A stretch of 40,660 nt of DNA, taken from the NCBI GenBank assembly GCA_018261895.1, contig JAGTRT010000029.1:1-40660 (forward strand), in the 5' to 3' direction. Positions 1 to 8,036 of this stretch are shown piece by piece; position 1 is the stretch's first letter; each line of letters opens with the position of its first letter. The notes beneath the pieces were generated by a model. That model ran no database searches. It worked only from the letters and a program-made list of their open reading frames with translations, and had not been told where the DNA came from. The translations under genes and the position numbers were made by a program. This stretch comes from Pseudomonadota bacterium (GTDB lineage: Bacteria > Pseudomonadota > Gammaproteobacteria > Burkholderiales > Rhodocyclaceae).

Positions 1-478
1 CGAAGACGAGATCACCGCCTGGTCCAAGCGCTTTGCCGACAAGCACCACGCGCTCTTCCTCGGGCGCGGTCGTCACTACCCGATCGCCCTCGAAGGCGCC
101 CTCAAGCTCAAGGAAATCTCCTACATCCACGCCGAAGCCTACCCGGCCGGCGAGCTCAAGCACGGCCCGCTGGCGCTGGTCGATGCCAACATGCCGGTCA
201 TCTCGGTCGCCCCGAACGATCAACTGCTCGACAAGCTCAAATCCAACCTCAAGGAAGTCCAGGCGCGCGGCGGCGAACTCTACGTCTTTGCCGATGCCGA
301 CTCGGAAATCCCGGAGTCGGAAGGCGTCCATATCCTGCGCCTGCCGGAACACTACGGCGAACTGTCGCCCATCCTCCACGTCATTCCGCTGCAATTGCTG
401 TCGTACCACGTGGCACTGGTCAAGGGGACGGATGTGGACAAGCCGCGCAATCTGGCGAAGTCGGTGACGGTCGAGTGA
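1..478 (+). CDS. glmS: Glucosamine-6-phosphate synthase, C-terminal part (5' end outside window)
   Basis: This is the last 158 codons of glutamine:fructose-6-phosphate aminotransferase, which makes glucosamine-6-phosphate, the entry point to UDP-GlcNAc for peptidoglycan and LPS. The frame is open from base 2 to a TGA at 476-478. The visible part is the second SIS (isomerase) domain, with the family stretch around [17 protein letters not shown] and the typical end NLAKSVTVE. The glutaminase domain lies upstream of the window. The full-length family protein is about 605-610 residues. The last 31 bases recur 131 bp downstream with only synonymous differences. The 3' end of glmS is the classic recognition region for Tn7-like elements, but no transposon gene is seen next to it. 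Identification is certain; only the N-terminus is missing. Confidence 0.95.
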   Translation, partial: EDEITAWSKRFADKHHALFLGRGRHYPIALEGALKLKEISYIHAEAYPAGELKHGPLALVDANMPVISVAPNDQLLDKLKSNLKEVQARGGELYVFADADSEIPESEGVHILRLPEHYGELSPILHVIPLQLLSYHVALVKGTDVDKPRNLAKSVTVE

Positions 479-520
479 TAACGCCTAGCCAGAATCGGAT
501 TCGCGGCTTGCAGCGCAGGC

Positions 521-558
521 TAAGCTGCCACAGGCAGCTTAAGGCCGTTTCAACGGCC
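521..558. terminator. Two adjacent perfect hairpins downstream of glmS
   Basis: The first is TAAGCTGCC/GGCAGCTTA (521-529 and 533-541, 3-base loop). The second is GGCCGTT/AACGGCC (543-549 and 552-558, 2-base loop, or a 6-bp stem with a 4-base loop). They lie between the true glmS stop and the second copy of the glmS end. No long T-run follows, so they could be a terminator or RNA-stabilising structure, a REP-like element, or part of an inserted segment. Confidence 0.5.
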
Positions 559-578
559 GGCCGTAGCTACACGCCACA

Positions 579-609
579 CAATCTCGCGAAGTCGGTGACC
601 GTCGAGTAA
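579..609 (+). repeat. Second copy of the glmS 3' end (synonymously diverged)
   Basis: Bases 579-609 repeat bases 448-478, the last codons and stop of glmS, with 28 of 31 identical. Both copies read [13 protein letters not shown]. The differences are CTG to CTC, ACG to ACC and TGA to TAA, all silent. The copies are direct repeats 131 bp apart. The pattern suggests that a different glmS allele contributed the second copy, for example at an att-like junction or through recombination with foreign DNA. Confidence 0.7.
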
Positions 610-619
610 GGGCAAAGGC

Positions 620-657
620 GAACATTTTGATTTTGGCCTTTTTTTCCGGTAGACCGT
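620..657 (+). repeat. Dispersed 38-bp repeat, copy 1 (apaH leader)
   Basis: This copy begins GAACATTTTGATTTTGGCC, continues through a T-run and ends CCGGTAGACCGT. It belongs to the family whose core is TTTTTTCCGGTTGACCGT. It ends four bases before the apaH ATG, so the translation-initiation region of apaH lies inside or beside the repeat. Confidence 0.8.
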
Positions 658-661
658 AAGA

Positions 662-1492
662 ATGGCCACTTTCGCCATCGGTGACATCCAGGGCTGCTAC
701 GACTCGCTGCAACGGTTGCTCGAACGTTGCGCCTTCGACCCGGCGACCGACCGCATCTGGCTGGTCGGCGATCTGGTCAACCGGGGGCCGCAATCGCTCA
801 AGACCCTGCGCCTGATCAAGTCGCTCGGCGCCTCTGCCCTGACCGTTCTTGGCAATCATGACCTCTACCTGCTCATGGTCGCCGAAGGTGGCGCCAAGTT
901 CCGCGGCAAGGACGATACCTTGCAGGAAATCCTCGACGCCCCGGATTGCGACGAGTTGCTCGACTGGCTCCGGCATCAGCCCATTTGTCACACGGAAGGC
1001 GAATATTGCCTCGTCCACGCCGGCCTGCTACCACAATGGACAGCGTCCCGTGCCCGCGATCTCGCCCGGGAAGTCGAAGCCGCACTGCAAGGGCCCGACT
1101 TCCGCGAGTTCATCCTCAATCTATGGGGCAGCGAACCGGCCGGCTGGTCCGACAACCTCAAGGGCTGGGCCAGGCTGCGCGTCATCGTCAATGCCATGAC
1201 CCGCATGCGGTTCTGCACGCTCGACGGCGTCATGGAATTCAAGGTCAAGGGCAAGCTGTCGAATGCTCCGGCCGGCCACGTTCCCTGGTTCGACCTGCCG
1301 AATCGGCAGAGTGCCGACGCCGTGCTGGTCACCGGTCACTGGTCGGCCCTCGGACTGAAGATCACGCCAAATCTGCTGGCGCTCGACTCGGGTTGCCTGT
1401 GGGGTGGGCATCTGACGGCGGTTCGCCTGGAAGACCGTCAGGTGTTTCAGGTCGACTGCTCACCAGCGGAAGCCCTGCCGCTAAAGCGATAG
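662..1492 (+). CDS. apaH: Symmetrical bis(5'-nucleosyl)-tetraphosphatase (Ap4A hydrolase)
   Basis: ApaH hydrolyses diadenosine tetraphosphate to two ADP in the cytoplasm and belongs to the calcineurin-like metallophosphoesterases; in some bacteria it also removes Np4 RNA caps. The 276-residue product has the family motifs in order: GDIQGCYD (residues 7-14), GDLVNRGPQS (36-45) and GNHD (64-67), which bind the two metals. Its length is normal for ApaH. The ATG at 662 sits right after a copy of the dispersed repeat and has only a weak ribosome-binding site (GTAAG). The 3' end overlaps the convergent acyltransferase gene by 131 bp. It is not obviously in an operon with glmS, from which hairpins and the repeat separate it. 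Confidence 0.95.
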   Translation: MATFAIGDIQGCYDSLQRLLERCAFDPATDRIWLVGDLVNRGPQSLKTLRLIKSLGASALTVLGNHDLYLLMVAEGGAKFRGKDDTLQEILDAPDCDELLDWLRHQPICHTEGEYCLVHAGLLPQWTASRARDLAREVEAALQGPDFREFILNLWGSEPAGWSDNLKGWARLRVIVNAMTRMRFCTLDGVMEFKVKGKLSNAPAGHVPWFDLPNRQSADAVLVTGHWSALGLKITPNLLALDSGCLWGGHLTAVRLEDRQVFQVDCSPAEALPLKR

Positions 1493-2207
1493 CCTCGCGC
1501 GCCTCGGCTGCCACCTGCTTGCGGTCCTCGCCATTCAAACCGCGCAACGGCGTTGTCACCAGACGGGCAATCAAGCGTTTGCGCCCGAGAATGGCACGCG
1601 TGCACTGCCCGAGCGAAATATCACCGTCGTAGCGTGGTGCCAGACTGCGCTGACCATCGACCTCCCAGTACGAAATGGCCACCGGCAATACCGGCCGGCC
1701 AACCCCCAGGGCCGGTTGAATCAGCGCTGCATGGAAATGCAGGAGGCTGCGCCCATCGGTCGTCGTCCCCTCGGGAAACACGGCGACATGCCGCCCCTTG
1801 CCCAGCACGTCGGCCACCTGCTGATTGATCACCTTGGCGTGCCCCCGGCTGCCGCGCCGCAGGAATATCGTGTCGTTCTTCGCCGCGAGCCAGCCGATCA
1901 ACGGCCAGCGCCGCACCTCTTCCTTCGACACGAATGCCGACGGCAGGGCCGCGTTGATCACATAGATATCGATCCACGAGATATGGTTGGCCACCAGCAA
2001 GGCGCCGGGCACGGCATGGGTCAGATCGGCCTCGACGTCGACGCCGAGGGCATCGAGCAAGGAAGCAGCCCATGACGACTTGAGCGCCAGGCGCTGGCGC
2101 TCGCTGCATACCGGAAACGCCAGCAAGGAAAAAACTGCCCCGCTGATGACCAGCAGGGCAATGCGAAACAGCCTGAATGCGCGGATGACTACGTTGGTTT
2201 GGTTCAG
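1362..2207 (-). CDS. Lysophospholipid/1-acylglycerol-3-phosphate acyltransferase, probable OlsA
   Basis: This is a PlsC-family acyltransferase. Motif NHISWID (HX4D, about residue 74) is the catalytic site and FPEGTTTDG (about 144) binds the phosphate. Just upstream is an OlsB-type N-acyltransferase, 5 bp away, so the pair probably makes ornithine lipids, with OlsA adding the second acyl chain to lyso-ornithine lipid at the inner membrane. The start is uncertain. The first TTG (2126) lacks a ribosome-binding site and would cut into an open frame that encodes a hydrophobic membrane segment; extending to a CTG at 2207, next to GATAAGAAGA and the olsB stop, includes it, and I prefer this. The C-terminal tail of about 40 residues is Pro/Gly/Ser-rich and lies antisense to the end of apaH. 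A general PlsC role is the alternative. Confidence 0.8.
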   Translation of the reverse strand: MNQTNVVIRAFRLFRIALLVISGAVFSLLAFPVCSERQRLALKSSWAASLLDALGVDVEADLTHAVPGALLVANHISWIDIYVINAALPSAFVSKEEVRRWPLIGWLAAKNDTIFLRRGSRGHAKVINQQVADVLGKGRHVAVFPEGTTTDGRSLLHFHAALIQPALGVGRPVLPVAISYWEVDGQRSLAPRYDGDISLGQCTRAILGRKRLIARLVTTPLRGLNGEDRKQVAAEAREAIALAAGLPLVSSRPETPDGLPGEPPSDAHPTGNPSRAPADLA

Positions 2208-2212
2208 TCTTC

Positions 2213-2965
2213 TTATCCCAGGTAATGCTTTGCGTAGCGGCCGGACACCTTGGCCATCGGCATCAGGATCGGCAGGTCGGCAGTATTGAAATCAGGATCC
2301 CAGGCCGGCTCACCACAAATCCAGGCTCCGGCACGCAGGTAACCCTTGATCAGAGGCGGCGTTTCGGCCGGAAAATCCTGCTGCAGGGCAGCCAGGGGCA
2401 GCGGGCAACGCGGAAAAACGCGGTACTCCTGGGGCCCGAGGTGATCGGCAGCCAGACGATTATACAAGCTGGCCGCCGCGTGACCGCCATCCGCCATGCT
2501 GATCGAGGCACAGCCCATCAGGTAATCGTAGCTGTTTTCAATCATGAAGTTGGCCAGCCCCGACCACAGCAGGGTAATGGTCGCACCGGTCCGATAGTCC
2601 GGATGCACGCAGGAACGGCCGATTTCAACCAGACGCGAGCGCAGGTGCTGCAAGCGGGTCAGGTCGAATTCGTTTTCCGAGTAGTAGCCAACCTGACGGG
2701 CATTCTCCGGCGTCAGGATGCGATAGGTACCGACGATGTCGCCGGTCTGCGTATCGCGCACGACAAGGTGCTGGCAATACGGGTCGTAAATGTCGTGATC
2801 GACGCCGGGAATGCGGCTTGGCAGGTTGGCGCCCATTTCGCCGGCAAACACCCGATAGCGCAAGCGCTGGGCATCGAGAATATCGCTCTGGCTGCGGGCA
2901 AATCCCACCGCCAGACTCTTCTTTTCGGGACGGCTGCGACCAGCCGTCTTATGGATATTTTCCAT
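2213..2965 (-). CDS. olsB: OlsB-type GNAT N-acyltransferase (ornithine lipid synthesis)
   Basis: The 250-residue protein belongs to the GNAT/hemolysin-like acetyltransferase family (Acetyltransf_5). The family core is visible: LRYRVFAGEMGA (about 45), D-IYDPYCQHLVV, IVGTYRIL, and EIGRSCVHPDYR (about 132), followed by W-GLANFM and MGCASIS. Family members transfer a 3-hydroxyacyl group from acyl-ACP to the alpha-amino group of ornithine, giving lyso-ornithine lipid. ATG 2965 is chosen over upstream alternatives because AGGAG lies eight bases before it. The acyltransferase gene follows immediately, consistent with an olsB-olsA operon. Substrate is inferred from family and neighbour; other amino acids are possible. 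Confidence 0.8.
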   Translation of the reverse strand: MENIHKTAGRSRPEKKSLAVGFARSQSDILDAQRLRYRVFAGEMGANLPSRIPGVDHDIYDPYCQHLVVRDTQTGDIVGTYRILTPENARQVGYYSENEFDLTRLQHLRSRLVEIGRSCVHPDYRTGATITLLWSGLANFMIENSYDYLMGCASISMADGGHAAASLYNRLAADHLGPQEYRVFPRCPLPLAALQQDFPAETPPLIKGYLRAGAWICGEPAWDPDFNTADLPILMPMAKVSGRYAKHYLG

Positions 2966-3172
2966 CGTTGTTCTCCTAGTCTTCGTGGGGAACAAGTCTG
3001 GACGAGCGTTGTTACATGCACTTTGCCCGAAGATGACGGCGATGTTTCACATCAGCCGAATTGGCGGCGCCAACAAAACCAGGGAGGCAGCCTGCGCCCC
3101 GGGACCCGATGACACTCGCAGCAGCTAAGCCAGCGGGGATATCAGGGCGCGGAGCGTATGTTGTTAAGGTCG

Positions 3173-4105
3173 TTACCAGGGCAGAGCGCCGAAAGCCTTG
3201 CGATAGCGCTCGGCAATTTCCTCGCGGCTGGGCTGATGATTCTGGCCACCGCGATGGGCAATCTTGATGGCGCCCATGACCGCCGCCAAGCGACCTGTCG
3301 TCGGCCAGTCGTAGCCATTGGCAATCCCGTACAGCAAGCCCGAGCGATAGGCATCGCCACAACCCGTTGGATCGAGGATTTGATCAGCCTCGACACAAGG
3401 AATGTCGTGTCGGACGCCTTCGGCGTAAATTTCCGATCCTTCGCCACCCCGCGTGACGATCAGCGCCTTGAGACTGCCCGCCAACTGCTCCAGGCTACGG
3501 CCCGTCCGATCGCACAACAGCTTCGCTTCGTAGTCATTGAAGCAGGCATAGTCAGCCAATTCGATGAAATCGAGCAGTTCATCGCCATTGAACATCGGCA
3601 TGCCCTGGCCCGGATCAAAAATGAAGGGAACCCCCGCTTCGGCAAAATCACGGGCATGCTGCATCATGCCTTCGCGGCCATCCGGCGCAACAATCCCCAG
3701 TTTCGCATTGGCTTTTTCCACCTTGTTGAGGTGGGAAAAGCTCATCGCTCCCGGATGGAAGGCCGTGATCTGGTTATCATCGAGATCGGTCGTAATGAAG
3801 GCCTGTGCGGTGAAACTGCCACCGACCTGACGAACATGGGTGCGCCCCAGACCCAATTTGTCGAGCCGATCCAGATACGGCGTCGCATCGTCGCCAACCG
3901 TTGCCATGATCATCGGCTCACCGCCGAGCAACATCAGGTTGTAGGCGATATTGCCAGCACAACCGCCGAACTCGCGACGCATCTCGGGCACCAGGAAGGC
4001 CACATTCAGGATGTGAATCTGCTCGGGCAGGATGTGATTCTTGAAGCGGTCCGGAAAGACCATGATGTTGTCAAAGGCGAGGGAACCGCAAATCAGTGTC
4101 GTCAT
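3173..4105 (-). CDS. PfkB-family carbohydrate/nucleoside kinase
   Basis: A ribokinase-fold kinase of 310 residues. The N-terminal signature FGGCAGNIAYNL (about 46-57) contacts the substrate. The C-terminal signature DPTGCGDAYRSG (about 243-254) holds the catalytic Asp and the anion hole. The sequence resembles the bacterial group often annotated as adenosine kinase, but the substrate cannot be decided from sequence alone. The ATG lies six bases downstream of the stop of the DUF3426 gene, so it is probably the last gene of the prmA operon. About 200 bp without a gene separate it from olsB, and I see no clear terminator there. Confidence 0.85.
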   Translation of the reverse strand: MTTLICGSLAFDNIMVFPDRFKNHILPEQIHILNVAFLVPEMRREFGGCAGNIAYNLMLLGGEPMIMATVGDDATPYLDRLDKLGLGRTHVRQVGGSFTAQAFITTDLDDNQITAFHPGAMSFSHLNKVEKANAKLGIVAPDGREGMMQHARDFAEAGVPFIFDPGQGMPMFNGDELLDFIELADYACFNDYEAKLLCDRTGRSLEQLAGSLKALIVTRGGEGSEIYAEGVRHDIPCVEADQILDPTGCGDAYRSGLLYGIANGYDWPTTGRLAAVMGAIKIAHRGGQNHQPSREEIAERYRKAFGALPW

Positions 4106-4111
4106 GTGGGA

Positions 4112-5266
4112 TCAGGGATAGAAAATATAAAGGCGATAACCGGACGCGCCGCTCTCCTTGGCCTCCACCCAGAGCTGGACAGCCATTTCGCCATTGGGTT
4201 GGAAGGCGCTGGCAGTCGTTCCCAGCGGCAAATACTCGGCGGCATACAAAACACGCCGCACGACCACGGAATCATTGGTATCGGTCAGGCTCAGCTCTAG
4301 CGCCGGCCAGGCCTGGGGATAGGGCGCACGGTTCTTAAGGGTTGCCTGCAGGACGAAGAGTCCGCGCACATTGTCGAACTGCAGGTCCGACGTTTCAATC
4401 GAAACCAGTGCGGCATTGCGCGGCAACGGAATATCGACCGATGCCATTTCGTACAGCCCGACAGCGCTGGGAAAACGCAGTGCAATCTCCGTCCGGTAAT
4501 AGAACATCAACTGCCCCAACAAGCCGACCAGCAGCAATATCGCGACCAGCGCGAATGGCCAGACCGGGCGCGGGGCCGGTTCGGCCTCGAATCCGCCCAA
4601 CCCATCGCTGGCCAGCGTTCCGGCAGACCAGCGGTTGAAAGAAGCGGTCTCGTTCAATTCACGCGATGCAACCAATCCGGCCTGGCGAGCCGCCTCGGTG
4701 GACTGTTCGGGCGATTCGTCCAGCGGCTCTTCAAGCGGCTTCAGTTCGATCGTCTCTACCGCCGGCTCTGCGACGGTTTCGCCAGCAGGTATTTCCTCGG
4801 GCACGGAAACCACATCGGCACGGGATTCTGGCGTGGCTGGCTCAATAATTTCCTCGGCGACCGCAGGTTCTTCCGAGGCCACAGCCTCCTCGACGGGTGC
4901 TTCGGCGATTATTTCGGGGAGCGGCTCGTCAGGGATTTCATCTGGCACCGCTTCAGCGGTCGCTTCGACTTCCGGCCCTTCGCTCTCATTGAATGGCGTT
5001 TCGTCGATTGAAGCGGATTCTGGCTGGACCTCGAAACACGAGGCTTCTTCCGGCATGGCAGGTGCCGGTTGTTCATCCCGTTCGAGCTCGCTGACAGCCG
5101 GCTCTTCCGCCTCCGGGATCAGGGGCTCATGGACGTCGTTAACCAGCTCATCAAAGGCATTGAACACTGCGTGGCATTGGCCACAACGAACCATCCCGGC
5201 CCTCAGGCGAAGCTGTTCGGACGTCACACGGAAGACCGTGGTACAGACCGGACAGCGTGTCCGCAT
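4112..5266 (-). CDS. Zinc-ribbon (MJ0042) and DUF3426 membrane protein
   Basis: The 384-residue protein of unknown function starts with an MJ0042-type zinc ribbon: CPVCTTVF, then CGQCHAVF about 20 residues on, giving four Cys. A long region very rich in Glu, Pro and Ala follows (about residues 45-200), probably disordered. One transmembrane helix comes next (PFALVAILLLVGLLGQLMF, about 238-256), and then a C-terminal DUF3426 domain that should face the periplasm. ATG 5266 is used because it shares one base with the prmA stop (TGATG), indicating translational coupling; a longer reading would start inside prmA. The family is typical of Beta- and Gammaproteobacteria, often near prmA. Confidence 0.85.
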   Translation of the reverse strand: MRTRCPVCTTVFRVTSEQLRLRAGMVRCGQCHAVFNAFDELVNDVHEPLIPEAEEPAVSELERDEQPAPAMPEEASCFEVQPESASIDETPFNESEGPEVEATAEAVPDEIPDEPLPEIIAEAPVEEAVASEEPAVAEEIIEPATPESRADVVSVPEEIPAGETVAEPAVETIELKPLEEPLDESPEQSTEAARQAGLVASRELNETASFNRWSAGTLASDGLGGFEAEPAPRPVWPFALVAILLLVGLLGQLMFYYRTEIALRFPSAVGLYEMASVDIPLPRNAALVSIETSDLQFDNVRGLFVLQATLKNRAPYPQAWPALELSLTDTNDSVVVRRVLYAAEYLPLGTTASAFQPNGEMAVQLWVEAKESGASGYRLYIFYP

Positions 5267-6156
5267 CAAGGCTTGGTTCCTTCCAGACATACCCAGTCTT
5301 CGCGCGTATCGGCCACCTTCATCGGCAGCCATTGGGCGTAGATGGCAATGATCTCTTCCGCCTGCTCTCGCAGGATGCCAGAGAGCGCCAGACGACCGCC
5401 GGACCTGACATGAGCGCAGATCGCCGGGGCAAGAACGCGCAGCGGATTGGAGAGGATGTTGGCCACGACAACACCATACTCACCCGCAACCGGCGTTGCC
5501 GAATCGGCAAAGAAGGCCGTTACGCCATTGCGCTCGGCATTCGAGCGGGCGGCGTCGACTGCCTGCGGGTCGATATCGACCCCGGCAACGCGGCCTGCGC
5601 CCAGACGTGCTGCGGCAATCGCCAGAATGCCGGAGCCGCAGCCGTAATCGAGCAAGGTGCAGCCGGAAGAAACGTTGCGCTCCAGCCATTCCAGACAGAG
5701 GCGTGTCGTCGGGTGCGAACCCGTTCCAAAGGCCATACCGGGATCGAGAATCAGGTTGAGCGCGGCCGGATCGGGCGCTTCGTGCCAGGAAGGCACAATC
5801 CACAGGCGTTCGGACACCCGGATTGGATCGAATTGGGACTGGGTCAGCTGCACCCAGTTTTGCTCTTCGACCGCTTCGACCGAATAGGCCGGCAGCTTAG
5901 TCAGGCCAACCGCGCTGCAAGCCTCGGCGAGAAGCCCGTCGATATCGGTATCCAGCTCAAGCAACGCGACGATGCGCGAATGCGTCCATCCGGAACTCGG
6001 CACCATGCCGGGCTCGCCAAACAACGGCTGCTCGTCGGGCGTACCGGCATCGGCATCCTCGATACAGGCCGACAGCGCGCCCGCTTCAAGCAGGGCGTCG
6101 CAAATCGGTTCCGCATTCGACGCATCGGTCAGAAAGCTGACGCTTTGCCAACTCAT
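5266..6156 (-). CDS. prmA: Ribosomal protein L11 methyltransferase
   Basis: PrmA trimethylates ribosomal protein L11 using S-adenosylmethionine. The 296-residue sequence has an N-terminal substrate-binding domain and a Rossmann methyltransferase domain with LLDYGCGSGILAIAAARLG (motif I, about 166), GVDIDPQAV (motif II) and VVVANILSNPL (motif IV, the family's N-I-L version of NPPY). It follows accC after three bases, in the aroQ-accB-accC-prmA order common in Betaproteobacteria, and overlaps the next gene by one base. It is probably cotranscribed with the biotin carboxylase genes. Confidence 0.95.
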   Translation of the reverse strand: MSWQSVSFLTDASNAEPICDALLEAGALSACIEDADAGTPDEQPLFGEPGMVPSSGWTHSRIVALLELDTDIDGLLAEACSAVGLTKLPAYSVEAVEEQNWVQLTQSQFDPIRVSERLWIVPSWHEAPDPAALNLILDPGMAFGTGSHPTTRLCLEWLERNVSSGCTLLDYGCGSGILAIAAARLGAGRVAGVDIDPQAVDAARSNAERNGVTAFFADSATPVAGEYGVVVANILSNPLRVLAPAICAHVRSGGRLALSGILREQAEEIIAIYAQWLPMKVADTREDWVCLEGTKP

Positions 6157-6159
6157 CGA

Positions 6160-7518
6160 TTATTTCTTCACTTCGCCCTTGTCGGCGAGTTTCTGTTCGA
6201 GGTAGTGAATGCTCGTACCACCTTCGATGAAACGGGCGTCCTGCATCAATTCCTGATGAAGCGGAATATTGGTCTTGATGCCCTGGATGCTCATTTCCGA
6301 CAAGGCGATACGCATGCGGCGAATGGCCTGATCGCGGGTGTCACCGTAGGCAATGACCTTGGCAACCATCGAGTCGTAGTGCGACGGCACGGTATAGCCT
6401 TGATAAATGTGCGTATCGACCCGGATGCCTGGGCCACCGGCGGGGTGATAAAACTCGATCTTGCCGGGACATGGCACGAACGTAAAGGGATCTTCAGCGT
6501 TAATGCGGCATTCAATGGCGTGGCCGCGGAAGGCGATATCCTTCTGCTTGTAGCGAAGCTTCTCGCCGGCGGCAACGCGAATCTGCTCCTGCACGATATC
6601 GACGCCCGTGATCAATTCGGTAACCGGGTGCTCGACCTGAACGCGCGTGTTCATTTCGATGAAATAGAACTCGCCGTTCTCGTACAGGAATTCGAAGGTA
6701 CCCGCGCCACGGTAGCCGATCTTGCGGCAAGCCTCGGCGCAACGTTCACCGATGCGGGCGATCAGGCGAGCCGGAATGTGTGGCGCCGGCGCTTCCTCGA
6801 TGACCTTTTGGTGACGGCGCTGCATCGAGCAGTCACGTTCGCCAAGGTAGATCGCGCTCTTGTACTCGTCGGCCAGCACCTGGATTTCCACGTGACGCGG
6901 ATTTTCCAGATACTTTTCCATGTAAACAGCGGGATTATTGAAGAAACTGCCCGCTTCCTGGCGCGTCATGGCCACTGCATTGACCAGCGCAGCCTCGGTA
7001 TGCACCACGCGCATGCCGCGACCACCACCACCACCCGCGGCCTTGATGATGACCGGATAGCCGACCGCCCGGGCAATCTTGACGATTTCCTTGGGATCAT
7101 CGGGCAGCGCACCGTCCGAACCGGGAACGCACGGCACGCCGGCCGCCTTCATGGCATCCTTGGCGGAAACCTTGTCGCCCATCAGACGAATGGTCTCGGC
7201 GCGCGGACCGATGAACACGAAACCAGAGGTTTCGACGCGCTCGGCAAAGTCGGCGTTTTCAGAGAGGAAGCCATACCCGGGGTGAATCGCCTGGGCATCG
7301 GTGACTTCGGCTGCCGAGATGATCGCCGGCACATTCAGGTAGCTCAGTGACGAGGACGCCGGGCCAATGCATACCGATTCGTCGGCGAGCTTGACGTACT
7401 TGGCTTCGCGATCCGCCTCGGAATAGACGACAACGGTCTTGATGCCCAATTCGCGGCAGGCGCGCTGGATACGCAGCGCGATCTCGCCCCGGTTGGCAAT
7501 GAGGACTTTCTCGAACAT
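6160..7518 (-). CDS. accC: Acetyl-CoA carboxylase, biotin carboxylase subunit
   Basis: AccC uses ATP and bicarbonate to carboxylate biotin carried on AccB, the first step of fatty acid synthesis. The 452-residue product has the N-terminal signature [17 protein letters not shown], the ATP-grasp glycine loop [12 protein letters not shown], and the catalytic end of the grasp fold, [15 protein letters not shown] chose ATG 7518, which gives the usual N-terminus. An in-frame ATG six bases upstream would add Met-Ala. It follows accB with a seven-base gap, so the two are translationally close and made in stoichiometric amounts. Confidence 0.97.
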   Translation of the reverse strand: MFEKVLIANRGEIALRIQRACRELGIKTVVVYSEADREAKYVKLADESVCIGPASSSLSYLNVPAIISAAEVTDAQAIHPGYGFLSENADFAERVETSGFVFIGPRAETIRLMGDKVSAKDAMKAAGVPCVPGSDGALPDDPKEIVKIARAVGYPVIIKAAGGGGGRGMRVVHTEAALVNAVAMTRQEAGSFFNNPAVYMEKYLENPRHVEIQVLADEYKSAIYLGERDCSMQRRHQKVIEEAPAPHIPARLIARIGERCAEACRKIGYRGAGTFEFLYENGEFYFIEMNTRVQVEHPVTELITGVDIVQEQIRVAAGEKLRYKQKDIAFRGHAIECRINAEDPFTFVPCPGKIEFYHPAGGPGIRVDTHIYQGYTVPSHYDSMVAKVIAYGDTRDQAIRRMRIALSEMSIQGIKTNIPLHQELMQDARFIEGGTSIHYLEQKLADKGEVKK

Positions 7519-7525
7519 CGCCATA

Positions 7526-7981
7526 TCAGCCAATCACGAACAGCGGCTCGCCGAATTCCACCGGCTCGCCATTTTCGATCAGGATGGCCTTGACCACGCC
7601 CGACGCATCGGCTTCGATCTCGTTGAGCAGCTTCATGGCTTCGATGATGCACAGGGTTTCGCCCTGCTTCACGGATTGGCCGATCTGCACGAAGGCTTCG
7701 GCACCAGGCGACGGCGAGCGATAGAAGGTGCCGACCATCGGCGACTTGACGATATGGCCTTCCGGCAATTCGTCCTCGTCGTCCAGATTGACGGCCGAGG
7801 CAGCCGGTGCGCCGGCCGGCGCAGGCATCGGAGCGGCGGCATAATATTGCTGCGGTGCCGTTGCCACAGCGCCGTAGTGCTTGGCGATACGAACCTTTTC
7901 TTCGCCTTCGGTCACTTCGAGTTCGGAAATACCCGATTCCTGAACGAGATCGATGAGCTTCTTGAGTTTACGCAGATCCAT
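7526..7981 (-). CDS. accB: Acetyl-CoA carboxylase biotin carboxyl carrier protein
   Basis: A 151-residue carrier that shuttles carboxybiotin between AccC and AccDA. The N-terminal helix ([12 protein letters not shown]) precedes a flexible Ala/Pro-rich linker (about 38-63). The biotinyl domain at the C-terminus carries the attachment motif EAMKL, with Lys117 as the biotinylated residue. ATG 7981 is preceded by GGGAG at a good distance; a longer open frame upstream has no support. The gene leads the accB-accC pair, with aroQ 55 bp upstream. Confidence 0.97.
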   Translation of the reverse strand: MDLRKLKKLIDLVQESGISELEVTEGEEKVRIAKHYGAVATAPQQYYAAAPMPAPAGAPAASAVNLDDEDELPEGHIVKSPMVGTFYRSPSPGAEAFVQIGQSVKQGETLCIIEAMKLLNEIEADASGVVKAILIENGEPVEFGEPLFVIG

Positions 7982-8036
7982 GGAGACTCCCTTCTGAGTT
8001 GCGCCCGTTGGGCACAAGCGTCCGACCTAAACCGGA

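Noticed and set aside
774..795. GGTCAACCGG followed by GGGCCGC in apaH, similar to the dispersed repeat.
   Set aside because: It encodes the universal ApaH motif GDLVNRGPQS and lacks the A-run and the AT-rich end, so the likeness is coincidental.
5257..7350. Open frame of nearly 700 codons on the plus strand, antisense to prmA and accC.
   Set aside because: It is the mirror of two certain genes on the minus strand, with composition expected from antisense GC-rich codons and no recognisable domain.
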